The notes under the pieces: generated by a model
The model's input: the letters and a program-made list of their open reading frames with translations, nothing else
What the model was told of the DNA's origin: nothing
Database searches by the model: none
Position numbers and translations under genes: made by a program
Assembly (NCBI RefSeq): GCF_001956695.1
Contig: NZ_CP019070.1
Coordinates: forward strand, 496,001-560,000
Source of the DNA: Poseidonibacter parvus
Lineage (GTDB): Bacteria > Campylobacterota > Campylobacteria > Campylobacterales > Arcobacteraceae
Direction of reading: 5' to 3'
DNA: 64,000 nucleotides
Part shown: positions 1 to 9,150 of the stretch, one piece after another
Layout: each line of letters starts with the position of its first letter
Numbering within the stretch: position 1 is the stretch's first letter

Positions 1-206
1 TTATTGATGATTCTTTGCCTATGACTTCACAACTAGTTGTACTAATAATTATGATTTTACTTTTAGAATTTTTATGTTTAATTATTTATGCAAGTGGAGG
101 TAAAACTTTACGAAAACTACTTCAAGATAGCTCAAACGTTAGATTAGTAAATAAAGTTGCAGGTACCTTAATGATGATTATTGGAGTTTGGTTAGCTAGT
201 AGTTGA
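1..206 (+). CDS. LysE/RhtB-family exporter, C-terminal fragment
   Basis: The reading frame is open to the left edge (codons before the first Met read IDDSLP), so this is the 3' end of a longer gene. The visible part has a hydrophobic helix (about 20 residues), a basic stretch GGKTLRKLL, then an amphipathic VNKVAGTLMMIIGVWLA ending. That helix, basic loop and GxxLxxxGxxL end is typical of the C terminus of LysE/RhtB amino-acid exporters in the inner membrane. The substrate cannot be told from this part. A hairpin terminator follows the stop. Confidence 0.6.
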   Translation, partial: IDDSLPMTSQLVVLIIMILLLEFLCLIIYASGGKTLRKLLQDSSNVRLVNKVAGTLMMIIGVWLASS

Positions 207-210
207 TGAT

Positions 211-242
211 ATTAAAAAGTAGAAATATTGCTACTTTTTAAT
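211..242. terminator. Bidirectional terminator
   Basis: A perfect 12-bp stem (211-222 with 231-242) with an 8-nt loop. The stem contains runs of A on the left and T on the right, so it can stop transcription from both sides. It lies between the convergent lysE-like gene and the chemoreceptor gene. Confidence 0.75.
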
Positions 243-260
243 ATGGTTAAGATTTATATT

Positions 261-2111
261 TTAAAAGCTTTCCCATTCGTCTGTATCAACTTTTTCAGTG
301 ATTTCTTTTTTAATTGGACTTGTTTTCTTAGTAACTTTTTCTTTTGTAACTTCTCTTATTACTTCTTTTTGTACAAAATCTTGTTTTTCTTCTATTTTAC
401 GTTTAGTATCTTTCCCTTCAAAACTGTTTTTATCAACATTTTGAACAACTCTTGATGCTATTGTATTTGTCTCAATTGCAATCTCTTTTGTTTTGTCTGC
501 AATAGCAGCATTTTGTTGTGTAAAGCTATCTAGTTGATTAATTGCATCAGATATTTGTGTCATACCAATACTTTGCTCTTTCGCAGCATTTGTTACATCA
601 TCTATTAATGCATTTGTATTAGAAATTTTTGCTTCTAAGTGAGTAAAGCCATCAATCATTTTAGTACTTATTTGTTTACCATTATTGGCTTTAGCTGTTG
701 CATTTTCTACTAAATTCTTAATTTCTTTTGCTGCTTCAGCTGATCTTGTAGCAAGATTTCTTACTTCTTGTGCAACAACTGCAAAACCTTTTCCAGCTTC
801 ACCTGCTGTTGCTGCTTCTACTGCGGCATTTAAAGAAAGAATATTAGTTTGGAATGCAATTTGATCAATTACTGAAATTGATTCATTAATATTTATAACA
901 GTATCATTAATTTCATCCATAGCCTTTGCTGTATCATCAGCTAGTTTTTGACCTTCATTTGCAGATGATTTTGTGTCATTAGAAATTGTTGACATCTCTT
1001 GTGCTTTTTGATTAGTTTGTTGGATATTACTTGTAATTTCATCAATTGAAGCAGCTGTTTCTTCTAATGATGCTGCTTGACTTGTTGCATTGTTAGAAAG
1101 TGTACTTACATTTTCAGTAAGTTGGATTGAACTATTTTGTAAAGTGATACCATCTTCTTGATTTGTTTGTAGTATTTCTGTAATCATATCATGCATTTCA
1201 ATAATTTTATTTCCAACTTCACCTGAAGTTTTAGAATCAAGTTTAGCAAGAAAATCTCGTTGTGAATACTTACTTAATACATCACTTAATTTATTTAAAT
1301 CTTCACCTAAAAGTTTTTCTAGATTTTCAAGCATTTCATTTAGAAGATTTTTTAATGAATTAACGCTTTCATTTGAAGTTGAACCTTCAATTCTTCTTGT
1401 CATAATCCCAGCTTTTACTTCAGTAACAACACTTAGTGTTGAATTAATAATTACTTCATTTTCTTTTTGTTCTTGAGTGATTTTATTTAAAGTTTCATCA
1501 GATTGAATTTTTAATCTTTCAGCAAGAATAAATTGTGCAATTGAAGAGTAAATAATAAATGTTAGTAAAATTGCTTCAAGTGCAAACATTACAATATGAA
1601 GTAGTGTAATTTCCCATGAACAACCATAAGAAAAATACATTATAACTTCACCATTCATTTGAACATTGCTTAACTGTAAATATGTAAATAATACGTGATT
1701 TATAACAGCTGCTAAAGTTGCAGATAATAATGCTGTTAAGTCTTTGTATCTAGCAAGTGTAGCAGCAAGAATAAAGTAAGCAAAGTGCATTTCAATCATT
1801 CCAGAATTTTGAATAATCATAATTGAAGGATAACTCATAAGAACAATACCAAAAATTATTCTTGATATCATTGTTCCTTTAAAAAACTTATAAGCAATAA
1901 AACTAAGTGCAAATAGTATTCCCCCAGTAATTAAGCCAAATAAATACATACTATTTGGTATAGAAGAAATACCAACTGTAATTAATAATAACACTGATGA
2001 AATAATCATCATATACTTATCACTATCTTCATAATCTTTTGTTAAGATTACTTTAATTTTATCTTCTAAATTACTAAATATTGGAAATAACATATGTAAT
2101 TTTTCTTTCAT
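261..2111 (-). CDS. Methyl-accepting chemotaxis protein with multi-helix membrane sensor
   Basis: A 616-residue chemoreceptor. The first ~220 residues contain about six or seven hydrophobic helices, with no large periplasmic domain, so the sensor is probably membrane-embedded. A cytoplasmic signalling domain follows, with the conserved hairpin tip around [20 protein letters not shown] and [15 protein letters not shown]. The protein ends in DEWESF, which fits the xWxxF tether that docks CheR/CheB at receptor C termini. The start overlaps the stop of the upstream SCO1-like gene by one base (TAATG), so the two are translationally coupled. The ligand is unknown; pairing with a redox protein suggests, as inference only, energy or redox taxis. 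Confidence 0.88.
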   Translation of the reverse strand: MKEKLHMLFPIFSNLEDKIKVILTKDYEDSDKYMMIISSVLLLITVGISSIPNSMYLFGLITGGILFALSFIAYKFFKGTMISRIIFGIVLMSYPSIMIIQNSGMIEMHFAYFILAATLARYKDLTALLSATLAAVINHVLFTYLQLSNVQMNGEVIMYFSYGCSWEITLLHIVMFALEAILLTFIIYSSIAQFILAERLKIQSDETLNKITQEQKENEVIINSTLSVVTEVKAGIMTRRIEGSTSNESVNSLKNLLNEMLENLEKLLGEDLNKLSDVLSKYSQRDFLAKLDSKTSGEVGNKIIEMHDMITEILQTNQEDGITLQNSSIQLTENVSTLSNNATSQAASLEETAASIDEITSNIQQTNQKAQEMSTISNDTKSSANEGQKLADDTAKAMDEINDTVININESISVIDQIAFQTNILSLNAAVEAATAGEAGKGFAVVAQEVRNLATRSAEAAKEIKNLVENATAKANNGKQISTKMIDGFTHLEAKISNTNALIDDVTNAAKEQSIGMTQISDAINQLDSFTQQNAAIADKTKEIAIETNTIASRVVQNVDKNSFEGKDTKRKIEEKQDFVQKEVIREVTKEKVTKKTSPIKKEITEKVDTDEWESF

Positions 2112-2674
2112 TATTTATCCTTTAAGATTTTATTTATATCTTTTTTTATTAAATCTATATCATAAGGTGTATTTGTATAAACATATTTTTGTTTATATCC
2201 CTTATCATTCTTTTGAAATAGATATAAAAATCCAGTATGATTTATCTCTTCTTTATTTAACAATGAGGGTGCAAAATTTACTTTTAATTTTGTTGTAATT
2301 TTAAAAAGTTCTTGCTTTGAAAAATTTAAAGCAGTAAAATCTTTATTAAAAGACTTAACATAATCGTTAGTTAAATTTTTATCTGCATTTGTTAAAAGAT
2401 TTATAAAATAGACTGAGACTCTTTTTTTATCTATTGTTTTATATAAATTGTTAAGTTGATTCAAGGCAATTATACAAATGTTTGAACATCCTGTATATCC
2501 AAAATATAAAATTGCTATATCTTTTTTTTCTTCTTTTAAGAATTTAAAATTAACATTAAGTTCTTTTTGGATTTTTCCAGAATCACTAAATAAATATATA
2601 AAATTAATAAATGCTATCATAGTAAAAGAAATTATAATTAATAATATTCCAAGAAATAATTTCTTTTTTGACAC
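2111..2674 (-). CDS. SCO1/SenC-family thioredoxin-like protein
   Basis: 187 residues with an N-terminal membrane anchor (about residues 5-30) and a thioredoxin-like domain exported to the periplasm. GYTGCSNIC gives the CxxxC pair of SCO1/SenC proteins, and a His in NHTGFLYLF is placed like the third copper ligand. Family members deliver copper to cytochrome oxidase or act as thiol reductases. It is the first gene of a pair with the chemoreceptor, and no oxidase gene lies nearby, so its client is not evident. The sequence is divergent from classic SCO, so copper delivery is inference. Confidence 0.72.
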   Translation of the reverse strand: MSKKKLFLGILLIIISFTMIAFINFIYLFSDSGKIQKELNVNFKFLKEEKKDIAILYFGYTGCSNICIIALNQLNNLYKTIDKKRVSVYFINLLTNADKNLTNDYVKSFNKDFTALNFSKQELFKITTKLKVNFAPSLLNKEEINHTGFLYLFQKNDKGYKQKYVYTNTPYDIDLIKKDINKILKDK

Positions 2675-2777
2675 AACCTATCCTTTTTACAGATAAATTC
2701 TAACATATTTAAAATTAAAGTATAAGTTTTTTTTATTTTAATAATTTTTAGGTCTTGTAGATTTGTTTAAAGAAAAG

Positions 2778-2804
2778 AACGAATACTAATCATTAGTATT
2801 CGTT
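2778..2804 (-). terminator. Terminator of the aap operon
   Basis: An 11-bp perfect stem (2778-2788 with 2794-2804) with a 5-nt loop. On the minus strand it is followed by a T-rich tail. It ends the aapJQMP operon. Confidence 0.78.
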
Positions 2805-2817
2805 TTATTTTTAAGTT

Positions 2818-3564
2818 TTAGTGGTCTAATATTTGTTCTAAGAACATTTTTAACCTATCAGATTGTGGATTATCAAAGAATTCATTTGGCTCATTTTCTT
2901 CAACTATTTGACCTGCATCCATAAAAATTACTCTATCAGCAACTTTTTTTGCAAATCCCATTTCATGTGTTACACAAACCATTGTAATTCCATCATCTGC
3001 TAATTCTGTCATTACATCTAAAACTTCACCAATCATTTCAGGATCAAGTGCTGCTGTTGGTTCATCAAATAGCATAATATCTGGATTTGAACATAAACAT
3101 CTTGCAATTGCCACACGTTGTTGTTGTCCACCAGATAATTGATTTGGATATTTATCAGCTTGGTCTGCAATCTTTACTCGCTCTAAATAATGCATTGCAG
3201 TTTCAATTGCTTCTTTTCTAGGCTTTTTACCAACCCATGTTGGTGCTAAAATTAAATTTTCTAAAATTGAAAGATGAGGGAAAAGATTAAAATGTTGGAA
3301 TACCATTCCAACATGAGTTCTAACTTCTCTAATTCTTTTAACATCTTCAGTTAATTCTAAACCATTAATCATAATTTGACCTTCTTGAAAAGGTTCTAAT
3401 CTATTCATACATCTAATAGTAGTTGATTTTCCAGATCCTGATGGTCCACAAATTACAACTCTTTCACCTTTTTTTACTTTTAAATTAACATCTTTAAGTA
3501 CATGAAAATCTCCATACCATTTGTTAACTTCATTCATTTCTATCATATTTTCTAATTTGCTCAT
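2818..3564 (-). CDS. aapP: Amino-acid ABC transporter, ATP-binding protein (AapP/GlnQ type)
   Basis: A 248-residue cytoplasmic ABC ATPase. It has Walker [10 protein letters not shown] near residue 40, the Q-loop, signature LSGGQQQR, Walker [13 protein letters not shown] and the switch His in [10 protein letters not shown]. The length and the LDPEM sequence are typical of the polar amino-acid (PAAT) family. It lies 18 nt after the second permease gene, last in a four-gene operon with a binding protein and two long permeases. That order matches the rhizobial Aap general L-amino acid transporter. Confidence 0.92.
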   Translation of the reverse strand: MSKLENMIEMNEVNKWYGDFHVLKDVNLKVKKGERVVICGPSGSGKSTTIRCMNRLEPFQEGQIMINGLELTEDVKRIREVRTHVGMVFQHFNLFPHLSILENLILAPTWVGKKPRKEAIETAMHYLERVKIADQADKYPNQLSGGQQQRVAIARCLCSNPDIMLFDEPTAALDPEMIGEVLDVMTELADDGITMVCVTHEMGFAKKVADRVIFMDAGQIVEENEPNEFFDNPQSDRLKMFLEQILDH

Positions 3565-3582
3565 AATTCTTCCTATTCTTTA

Positions 3583-4659
3583 CTATTTATGATCTGTATT
3601 AAATTTATCTTCAATTGATTTAGCATATTTAGACATACTAAAACAAATAACCCAATATATCATTGTTACAAAAACGTAACCTTCTGTTTCGAATCCTAAC
3701 CAATTTGTATCACTATTTGTTAATGTAACCATTGCTAAAATATCAAATAACCCAATAATTAAAATTAGAGTAGTATCTTTAAAAAGTGAAATAAATGATC
3801 CTACAAGATTTGGTATTGATATCTTAAGTGCTTGCGGAAGAATAATTAATCCCATTGATTGCCAATAAGAAAGTCCCATTGCATCAGCAGCTTCATATTG
3901 ACCTTTTGGAATTGCTTGTAATCCACCTCTTATAACCTCTGCAATATAAGCAGCTTGGAATAATGTAATACCAATTAAAGCTCGCAGTAACTTATCAAAA
4001 TCCATTCCTTCAGGAAAAAATAAAGGTAAAATTACAGATGACATAAATAGTAATGTAATTAAAGGAACACCTCTAATAAACTCAATATATAAAACAGATA
4101 TAGTTTTAATAATTGGCATATTCGATTGACGACCAAGTGCAAATAAAATCCCAATTGGAAAAGATGCAACAATACCAACAGAAGCCACAATAATAGTTAG
4201 AAGTAATCCTCCCCATTTTTCTGTTTCAACGTGTTCTAAACCAAAACCACCAGCTACTAAAGTATAAGTGATAATTGGAAAAGAAATAATAATAAATGCT
4301 TTTAATTTAACATTAACTCTTTTGAAAGCAATTATATATGCAACAAAAATTACTAAGGCTAAATTAGGTCTCCAATATAATTCTTCTGGATAAAAACCAT
4401 AAATAAACTGATTGAATTTTTCAAAAATAAAAATCCATCTAGCACCATCTTTTGTAATTTCTTCTTTTGTTCCACTCCAAGTTGCATCAAAGATCATCCA
4501 ATCTAATAATGGAGGAATAGTAATATAAAGAATATAAAAAGAGATAATTGTTAATATCGAACTTAAAACAGAAGGAAAAAGGTTTTCTTTAACCCAATGT
4601 ACTATTCCTTTTGTTCCTTGGGGAGCTGGTTTAGCTTCTAATTTTTCATAAATTGCCAT
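3583..4659 (-). CDS. aapM: General L-amino acid ABC transporter permease AapM
   Basis: A 358-residue inner membrane permease with eight or so hydrophobic helices. The C-terminal half carries the binding-protein-dependent permease domain, with the EAA loop around QYEAADAMGLSYWQSMGLIILPQALK that contacts the ATPase. The long N-terminal part with extra helices distinguishes AapM/BztC from short HisM-type permeases. The start is one base after the aapQ stop, so the two are tightly coupled. Confidence 0.9.
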   Translation of the reverse strand: MAIYEKLEAKPAPQGTKGIVHWVKENLFPSVLSSILTIISFYILYITIPPLLDWMIFDATWSGTKEEITKDGARWIFIFEKFNQFIYGFYPEELYWRPNLALVIFVAYIIAFKRVNVKLKAFIIISFPIITYTLVAGGFGLEHVETEKWGGLLLTIIVASVGIVASFPIGILFALGRQSNMPIIKTISVLYIEFIRGVPLITLLFMSSVILPLFFPEGMDFDKLLRALIGITLFQAAYIAEVIRGGLQAIPKGQYEAADAMGLSYWQSMGLIILPQALKISIPNLVGSFISLFKDTTLILIIGLFDILAMVTLTNSDTNWLGFETEGYVFVTMIYWVICFSMSKYAKSIEDKFNTDHK

Positions 4660-4660
4660 C

Positions 4661-5845
4661 TTATCTCTCCTTTATTTGCATTCTTGAATTTAAGTAATTC
4701 ATTAAAATAGAGATGATAATACTTAAAGTTAAATATACTGCCATTGTCATAAGAATAATTTCAATTGCTTGACCAACTTGATTTAGCGAAGTACCTGAGA
4801 AAACTGTAACTAACTCAGGATATCCAATTGCAGTTGCAAGTGAGGAGTTTTTAACTAAGTTAAGATATTGATTAATCACTGGTGGAATAATTACTCTAAG
4901 CGCTTGTGGTAATACAACTTTTTTCAAAATAGTACTATCTTTTAATCCTAAAGCAGCAGCTGCTTCTTTTTGCCCTTTTGGAACAGCTTCAATACCAGCA
5001 CGAACAGCTTCGGCAATATAAGTAGCTGTATAGATACTAAGTGCAAAAGCAAGTGCTAATAATTCAGGAATTAAAGTCCAACCACCTGTAAAGTTAAACC
5101 CTTTAAGTGCTGCAAACTCTAAAGTTGCAGGACTTCCACTTAAAAAGAATACTAAGGTAGGTGCTGCTATTAAAATACCAATAGAAACCCAAAATAAAGG
5201 AAAATCCTCTCCGGTTTCATCATGTCTTTTAGTTGCCCATTTTTTTAGATAAATTACAGATGCAATTGCAATAATAAATGCAATAATTACTGCTGTAAAT
5301 CCACTTTCTAAAATAGGTCTTGGAATATATAAACCCCTATTATTAAAGAAAATTGAATCAAAGAAAGATATACTTTGTCTTGGACTCGGAAGTGAAGCTA
5401 ATACAACATTATACCAAAATAGAATTTGTAGTAATATAGGAATATTTCTGAATGTTTCAACATAAATCATAGATAATTTTGAAACCATAAAGTTTTTTGA
5501 TAATCTTCCAATTCCAACTAAAAGTCCAATTATTGTTGCAAATATAATACCAATTACAGAAACTAAAATAGTATTTAATAATCCAACAAGAAATACTTTT
5601 CCATGTGAATCTGATTCGTCATATGCAACTAGTGATTGTAAGATTCCAAAGCCAGCTTCGCTGCTTAAGAAATCGAATCCTGTATTAATCCCACGTTTTT
5701 CAATATTTTCAAACATATTGTTTAAAATGAAATAGGTAAAGATAAAGATACCTGCAAGTGCAAGTACTTGATATATTATGGCTCTATTTTCGGGGTTATT
5801 ATAAAAAGCAACCTCTTTTTGTCGAGCTTTTTTGTGTGTTTTCAT
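4661..5845 (-). CDS. aapQ: General L-amino acid ABC transporter permease AapQ
   Basis: A 394-residue permease pairing with AapM. The EAA loop reads KGQKEAAAALGLKDSTILKKVVLPQALR. A helix follows the basic start (about residues 25-45), and a periplasmic insert near residues 55-75 is typical of AapQ/BztB. It follows aapJ after a hairpin that probably lowers its expression relative to the binding protein. Confidence 0.9.
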   Translation of the reverse strand: MKTHKKARQKEVAFYNNPENRAIIYQVLALAGIFIFTYFILNNMFENIEKRGINTGFDFLSSEAGFGILQSLVAYDESDSHGKVFLVGLLNTILVSVIGIIFATIIGLLVGIGRLSKNFMVSKLSMIYVETFRNIPILLQILFWYNVVLASLPSPRQSISFFDSIFFNNRGLYIPRPILESGFTAVIIAFIIAIASVIYLKKWATKRHDETGEDFPLFWVSIGILIAAPTLVFFLSGSPATLEFAALKGFNFTGGWTLIPELLALAFALSIYTATYIAEAVRAGIEAVPKGQKEAAAALGLKDSTILKKVVLPQALRVIIPPVINQYLNLVKNSSLATAIGYPELVTVFSGTSLNQVGQAIEIILMTMAVYLTLSIIISILMNYLNSRMQIKER

Positions 5846-5862
5846 TTGTTTGCCTTGTCATT

Positions 5863-5893
5863 AAAAAAGGGGAAATTAAATTTCCCCTTTTTT
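5863..5893 (-). terminator. Intercistronic attenuating hairpin between aapJ and aapQ
   Basis: A 14-bp stem (5863-5876 with 5880-5893, core GGGGAAAT/ATTTCCCC) with a 3-nt loop and a T run on the minus strand, directly after aapJ. Partial termination here would make more binding protein than membrane subunits, a common arrangement in ABC operons. Confidence 0.75.
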
Positions 5894-5928
5894 TTAATTA
5901 GATGTGTATATATTAAATTTATATTTGA

Positions 5929-6945
5929 CTATCTAATTGGTGCTCCGTATTGTAATCCACCTTTAGTCCAAAGATTATTTAAACCTCTAGAAATTTTAAG
6001 TGGAGAATCTTTACCAACATTACTTTCAAATGACTCACCGTAGTTTCCAACATTTTTGATAATATTGTACGCCCATTTAGCATCTAAACCTAAGTTTTTA
6101 CCAGCTTCACCAGATTCACCTAAGATTCTTTTAATTCCAGGGTTTTTACTACCTTTCATTGAATCAACATTTGCTTTAGTAATACCAAATTCTTCAGCAT
6201 TTAACATTGCAATATGAGACCATTTAACGATATTAAACCATTTGTCATCACCTTGTCTAACTACTGGTCCTAAAGGTTCTTTTGAAATAATTTCAGGAAG
6301 TACTTTAACTGAAGATGGATCTTTTACTTTTAATACTAGACCATATAATTGAGAAGCATCAGAAGTTACAACATCACATCTTCCTGATTTAAATCCTTCA
6401 ATTGTTTGACCAGATGTATCATAAGTAATAGGTTTATAAGTCATTTTATTAGCTTTGAAGTAATCAGTTAAGTTTAACTCAGTTGTAGTTCCCGCTTGAA
6501 TACAAACAGTTGCACCATCTAATTCTTTAGCTGAATTAACACCAATTTTAGTAGAAACTAAAAAACCTTGACCATCATAATAATTTACACCAGCGAAGTT
6601 AAGACCTAAAGAAGTATCTCTAGTATTTGTCCATGTAGTTGATCTTGATAACATATCAATTTCACCACTTTGTAAAGCTGTAAATCTTTCTTTTGCAGTT
6701 AAAGGAACATATTTAACTTTTGAAGCATCACCAAAAACAGCAGATGCAACAGCTTTACACATATCAACATCTAAACCTTTCCATTGACCACTTGAATCTG
6801 TAGCAGAGAAACCAGCAATACCAGTAGAAACACCACAAGATAGTGTACCTTTTGCCTTAACATTATCTAGAGTATCAGCAGATACTACACTTGAAGCTAA
6901 AGCTAATGCAGCAACTGATAATGAAGCAGTTTTTAAAAATTTCAT
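5929..6945 (-). CDS. aapJ: General L-amino acid ABC transporter, periplasmic binding protein AapJ
   Basis: A 338-residue binding protein with a Sec signal peptide (MKFLKTASLSVAALALASSVVSA) and a family 3 solute-binding fold. LDNVKAKGTLSCGVSTGIAGFS, GLDVDMCKAVASAVFGD and SRSTTWTNTRDTSLGLNF are close to AapJ/BztA. It binds a broad range of polar L-amino acids in that family. It is first in the operon aapJ-aapQ-aapM-aapP, with a run of A before the start and a good AAGGA site. Confidence 0.93.
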   Translation of the reverse strand: MKFLKTASLSVAALALASSVVSADTLDNVKAKGTLSCGVSTGIAGFSATDSSGQWKGLDVDMCKAVASAVFGDASKVKYVPLTAKERFTALQSGEIDMLSRSTTWTNTRDTSLGLNFAGVNYYDGQGFLVSTKIGVNSAKELDGATVCIQAGTTTELNLTDYFKANKMTYKPITYDTSGQTIEGFKSGRCDVVTSDASQLYGLVLKVKDPSSVKVLPEIISKEPLGPVVRQGDDKWFNIVKWSHIAMLNAEEFGITKANVDSMKGSKNPGIKRILGESGEAGKNLGLDAKWAYNIIKNVGNYGESFESNVGKDSPLKISRGLNNLWTKGGLQYGAPIR

Positions 6946-7097
6946 TTTTTTAATCCTTTTTATTTTAATCTGAAATAATTGTATATTTTAAATGTAGCAA
7001 TTACATAGCAAAATTGTATATTATATAAACAATTTCAATATTTGTGTAATTAATAGATAATTTATATGAAATTTAGTGAATAAGAAGTATTTATTAA

Positions 7098-7128
7098 AAG
7101 AAGTAAAATTTGATTTATTTTACTTCTT
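7098..7128 (-). terminator. Terminator after the nirDL-linked gene
   Basis: A perfect 12-bp stem (7098-7109 with 7117-7128) with a 7-nt loop, six bases after the stop of the 7135 gene on the minus strand. It closes the nirDL transcript. Confidence 0.7.
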
Positions 7129-7134
7129 GTGTAA

Positions 7135-7521
7135 TTATTTAGATAGAGTTATTGGCACATATTTAATACATCTAGCTGAAAAAAATTCTCTTGAATAATT
7201 AGGTGAACTAAACATGTGATCTTTTAAAGACCATTCATTTGATTTCTCAATACTAACACTTTGGGCAACTTTTCTAACTGCACGACTTTCACAAAGTACT
7301 TTTTCACCACTATTAAAAGCAGTTTCAACTTCTGAAATTCTGCTTGAAGTTACATAATAATGTAATGCTATAAATGTAAAAGAAAGTGAAAACATTAAAA
7401 GAAAGCCTTTTTTTAGAGCACCTTTTGGCATAAAAGGTCTTGTCGTTACAATTAATGTTATGACTAATGCAAAGGCTGCAATTCCTAGATAACCAGCTTC
7501 TAATTTTAAAAATAGTTCCAT
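7135..7521 (-). CDS. Unknown membrane protein in the nirDL transcript
   Basis: 128 residues, not recognised. There are two hydrophobic helices (about residues 11-31 and 40-60) joined by a short basic turn (MPKGALKKG), then a soluble domain of about 65 residues with two Cys (in VLCESRAV and SARCIKY). By the positive-inside rule the soluble part should be periplasmic, where the two Cys could form a disulfide. Its start is 9 nt after the nirDL stop and a terminator follows it, so it is almost certainly co-transcribed with nirDL from an Fnr-type promoter. A role in nitrite reductase or heme d1 maturation is inference from position only. Confidence 0.6.
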   Translation of the reverse strand: MELFLKLEAGYLGIAAFALVITLIVTTRPFMPKGALKKGFLLMFSLSFTFIALHYYVTSSRISEVETAFNSGEKVLCESRAVRKVAQSVSIEKSNEWSLKDHMFSSPNYSREFFSARCIKYVPITLSK

Positions 7522-7530
7522 TTTTATTCC

Positions 7531-8532
7531 TTATTTAATATATTTTTCTTCCCAGATTTTAAATTCATCACTAAAGTATTTGATTCTAATTTTTTTAAAT
7601 TCTCTTGATGAATAAAGTGGCATATTTGATTTATATGGTATTTCTTTTTGAATACTTTCAATCACTGCTTGTGTATCTTCTTTTGTTTTTCCATGAATCA
7701 TAGTAAATAAATTATAATTCCAAGTAGGATATTTAGGTCTTAAATAACAGTGAGAAACTGCTGAAAACGAAGCTGCTATTTCTCCTATTCTTTCACCTTC
7801 TTTTCCTTCTTCTATATCCCAAGCTACCATTGCATTTGCACCAAAGCCTGCTTTTCTATGATTTAATATACAAGCAAATCTTCTCATAACCCCTGCATCT
7901 TGCAAGTCTTGGAGTGTTTTGAAAAAATCTTCATAAGTAATATTGAGTTTTTCTATTATTTCTTTAAAGGGTTCAGATACAATTTTGATATCATTTTGTG
8001 CTTCTTTTATTACACTATAATGAAATTCATTTAATTCTAAATCTTTAAAGTTCTTTTTTTCTACTTTCTCTTTTTTGTCTTGTTTATTTGTTGTATCAAG
8101 TTTAACAGATATTTTAAATAGTTTTAGAGTTGGTAGAAGAATATAATCGTTTGCTTTTGTAAGTTTTGATAGTAATTCAACTGTATCTTCAAGATTAGAT
8201 TTTGATTGAGGTGAAATAGCAATTGTAAACCAAATATTGTATTTGTGGTTTCTTTCATAATTATGTGATATTCCAGGATTAGAGTTTAGAATAACAACTG
8301 CATCATCAATTTTATCTTCATCAATTTCAAAAGCTACAAGTGAAGATTTGTATCCTAATTTTTTAGTATCAAAAATTGCAGATGTTTGTCTTATTATATT
8401 ATTGGCTTTTTCTTCTTGTAGAATTTTTATTACTTCGTCTTCTGTTGTATTTAACTCTTTTGCTATTTGTTCAAAAGGTTTTTTTACTAGTGGAAAATTC
8501 TTTTGTACTCTATATAAAATTTCATCTTTCAT
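7531..8532 (-). CDS. nirDL: Fused siroheme decarboxylase NirDL (heme d1 synthesis)
   Basis: 333 residues made of two homologous AsnC/Lrp-like halves. Half one (about 1-155) has a winged helix and IIRQTSAIFDTKKLGYKSSL; half two (about 170-333) has VMRRFACILNHRKAGFGANA and a closing RIKYFSDEF. Both motifs are those of the NirD/NirL/NirG/NirH and AhbA/B proteins, which decarboxylate siroheme to 12,18-didecarboxysiroheme. Elsewhere the halves are separate subunits; here they are fused, as in some other bacteria. The start is set at the second Met because it has an AGGAA site; a start 27 bases earlier would add a hydrophobic stub. It is driven by its own Fnr-type promoter. Confidence 0.88.
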   Translation of the reverse strand: MKDEILYRVQKNFPLVKKPFEQIAKELNTTEDEVIKILQEEKANNIIRQTSAIFDTKKLGYKSSLVAFEIDEDKIDDAVVILNSNPGISHNYERNHKYNIWFTIAISPQSKSNLEDTVELLSKLTKANDYILLPTLKLFKISVKLDTTNKQDKKEKVEKKNFKDLELNEFHYSVIKEAQNDIKIVSEPFKEIIEKLNITYEDFFKTLQDLQDAGVMRRFACILNHRKAGFGANAMVAWDIEEGKEGERIGEIAASFSAVSHCYLRPKYPTWNYNLFTMIHGKTKEDTQAVIESIQKEIPYKSNMPLYSSREFKKIRIKYFSDEFKIWEEKYIK

Positions 8533-8559
8533 ACTTATTCCTATTATCAATTTGAGCAA

Positions 8560-8601
8560 AGTATATCAACAATTTTTTTTCACTGCATTGATTTAAAACA
8601 A
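8560..8601 (-). promoter_or_regulatory. Fnr/NssR-type promoter of nirDL
   Basis: Minus-strand site TTGTT-TTAA-ATCAA (8588-8601), one mismatch from TTGAT-N4-ATCAA. Its centre is 29.5 bp from the -10 hexamer TATACT (8565-8560), which puts the site at -41.5, the class II activator position. Confidence 0.65.
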
Positions 8602-8610
8602 TTATTTTCC

Positions 8611-8652
8611 TTGATATAAATTAAGGGTTTAACTTATTTTTTTAATTATAAT
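8611..8652 (+). promoter_or_regulatory. Fnr/NssR-type promoter of the 8680 gene
   Basis: TTGAT-ATAA-ATTAA (8611-8624), one mismatch from the Fnr consensus, with its centre 29.5 bp before a perfect TATAAT (8647-8652). It lies back to back with the nirDL promoter. Confidence 0.68.
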
Positions 8653-8679
8653 TCTAAGCATAAAACTCAAGGATAAAAA

Positions 8680-9060
8680 ATGAAAACAAAGAATTTATTA
8701 ATAATTGCATTTTTTGCAATATTTATGTTTTTAGGAATTAGTGCATTAAAACAAGGAATGCCTTCACCTAAGAATGAAAGAGTTTATTCAATATTACAAA
8801 AGCACATGCCTTATGTGGTTGAAAAAAGAGCAGGTGGATTTTCTATTAAAAGTAAAATCACAGGAATAAAAGAAAAGCCACCAGCAAAAGATATTTTTCT
8901 AAGATTAGAGCAATTAGAAAAACAATGGGGAATGGAGTTTTTAAAACTAGAAGGAAATAATCTATTTATTCTTGATAAAAATAAAAAAGAGATTACAAAA
9001 ATCATACTAAAAAATCAAGAAGAACTTTCATGGGTAAAAGATTACTTTGAATTTAAATAA
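8680..9060 (+). CDS. Unknown membrane-anchored protein under an Fnr-type promoter
   Basis: 126 residues, not recognised. One hydrophobic helix (about 5-23) acts as an uncleaved anchor or signal, and a small charged domain faces the periplasm. It contains KRAGGFSIKSKITGIKEKPP, a Leu-rich helix (LRLEQLEKQWG) and a Lys-rich end. It has no Cys or heme site. The gene is divergent from nirDL and upstream of the Crp/Fnr gene, with a well-formed Fnr-type promoter, so it is probably made under low oxygen or nitrogen oxides. Function unknown. Confidence 0.6.
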   Translation: MKTKNLLIIAFFAIFMFLGISALKQGMPSPKNERVYSILQKHMPYVVEKRAGGFSIKSKITGIKEKPPAKDIFLRLEQLEKQWGMEFLKLEGNNLFILDKNKKEITKIILKNQEELSWVKDYFEFK

Positions 9061-9066
9061 AAATAT

Positions 9067-9115
9067 TTAACACTTAACATAAGTCAAGTGTTAAGGTTTA
9101 ATTTTTAACTATACT
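9067..9115 (+). promoter_or_regulatory. NssR-like promoter of the Crp/Fnr gene, inside an inverted repeat
   Basis: TTAAC-ATAA-GTCAA (9074-9087) is one base from the TTAAC-N4-GTTAA box described for Campylobacter NssR. Its centre is 29.5 bp from TATACT (9110-9115), so it is placed for activation. It sits in a longer inverted repeat, TTAACACTT (9067-9075) and AAGTGTTAA (9086-9094), which could also work as a weak terminator for the 8680 gene. Autoregulation by the downstream regulator is the simplest reading. Confidence 0.62.
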
Positions 9116-9150
9116 TTCATTAAAATAACACCGAAATATAAGGAGTTTAC

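Noticed and set aside
228-455. Open frame opposite the chemoreceptor gene
   Set aside because: It is a shadow of the receptor reading frame, with low-complexity Phe-rich translation, and it begins inside the terminator.
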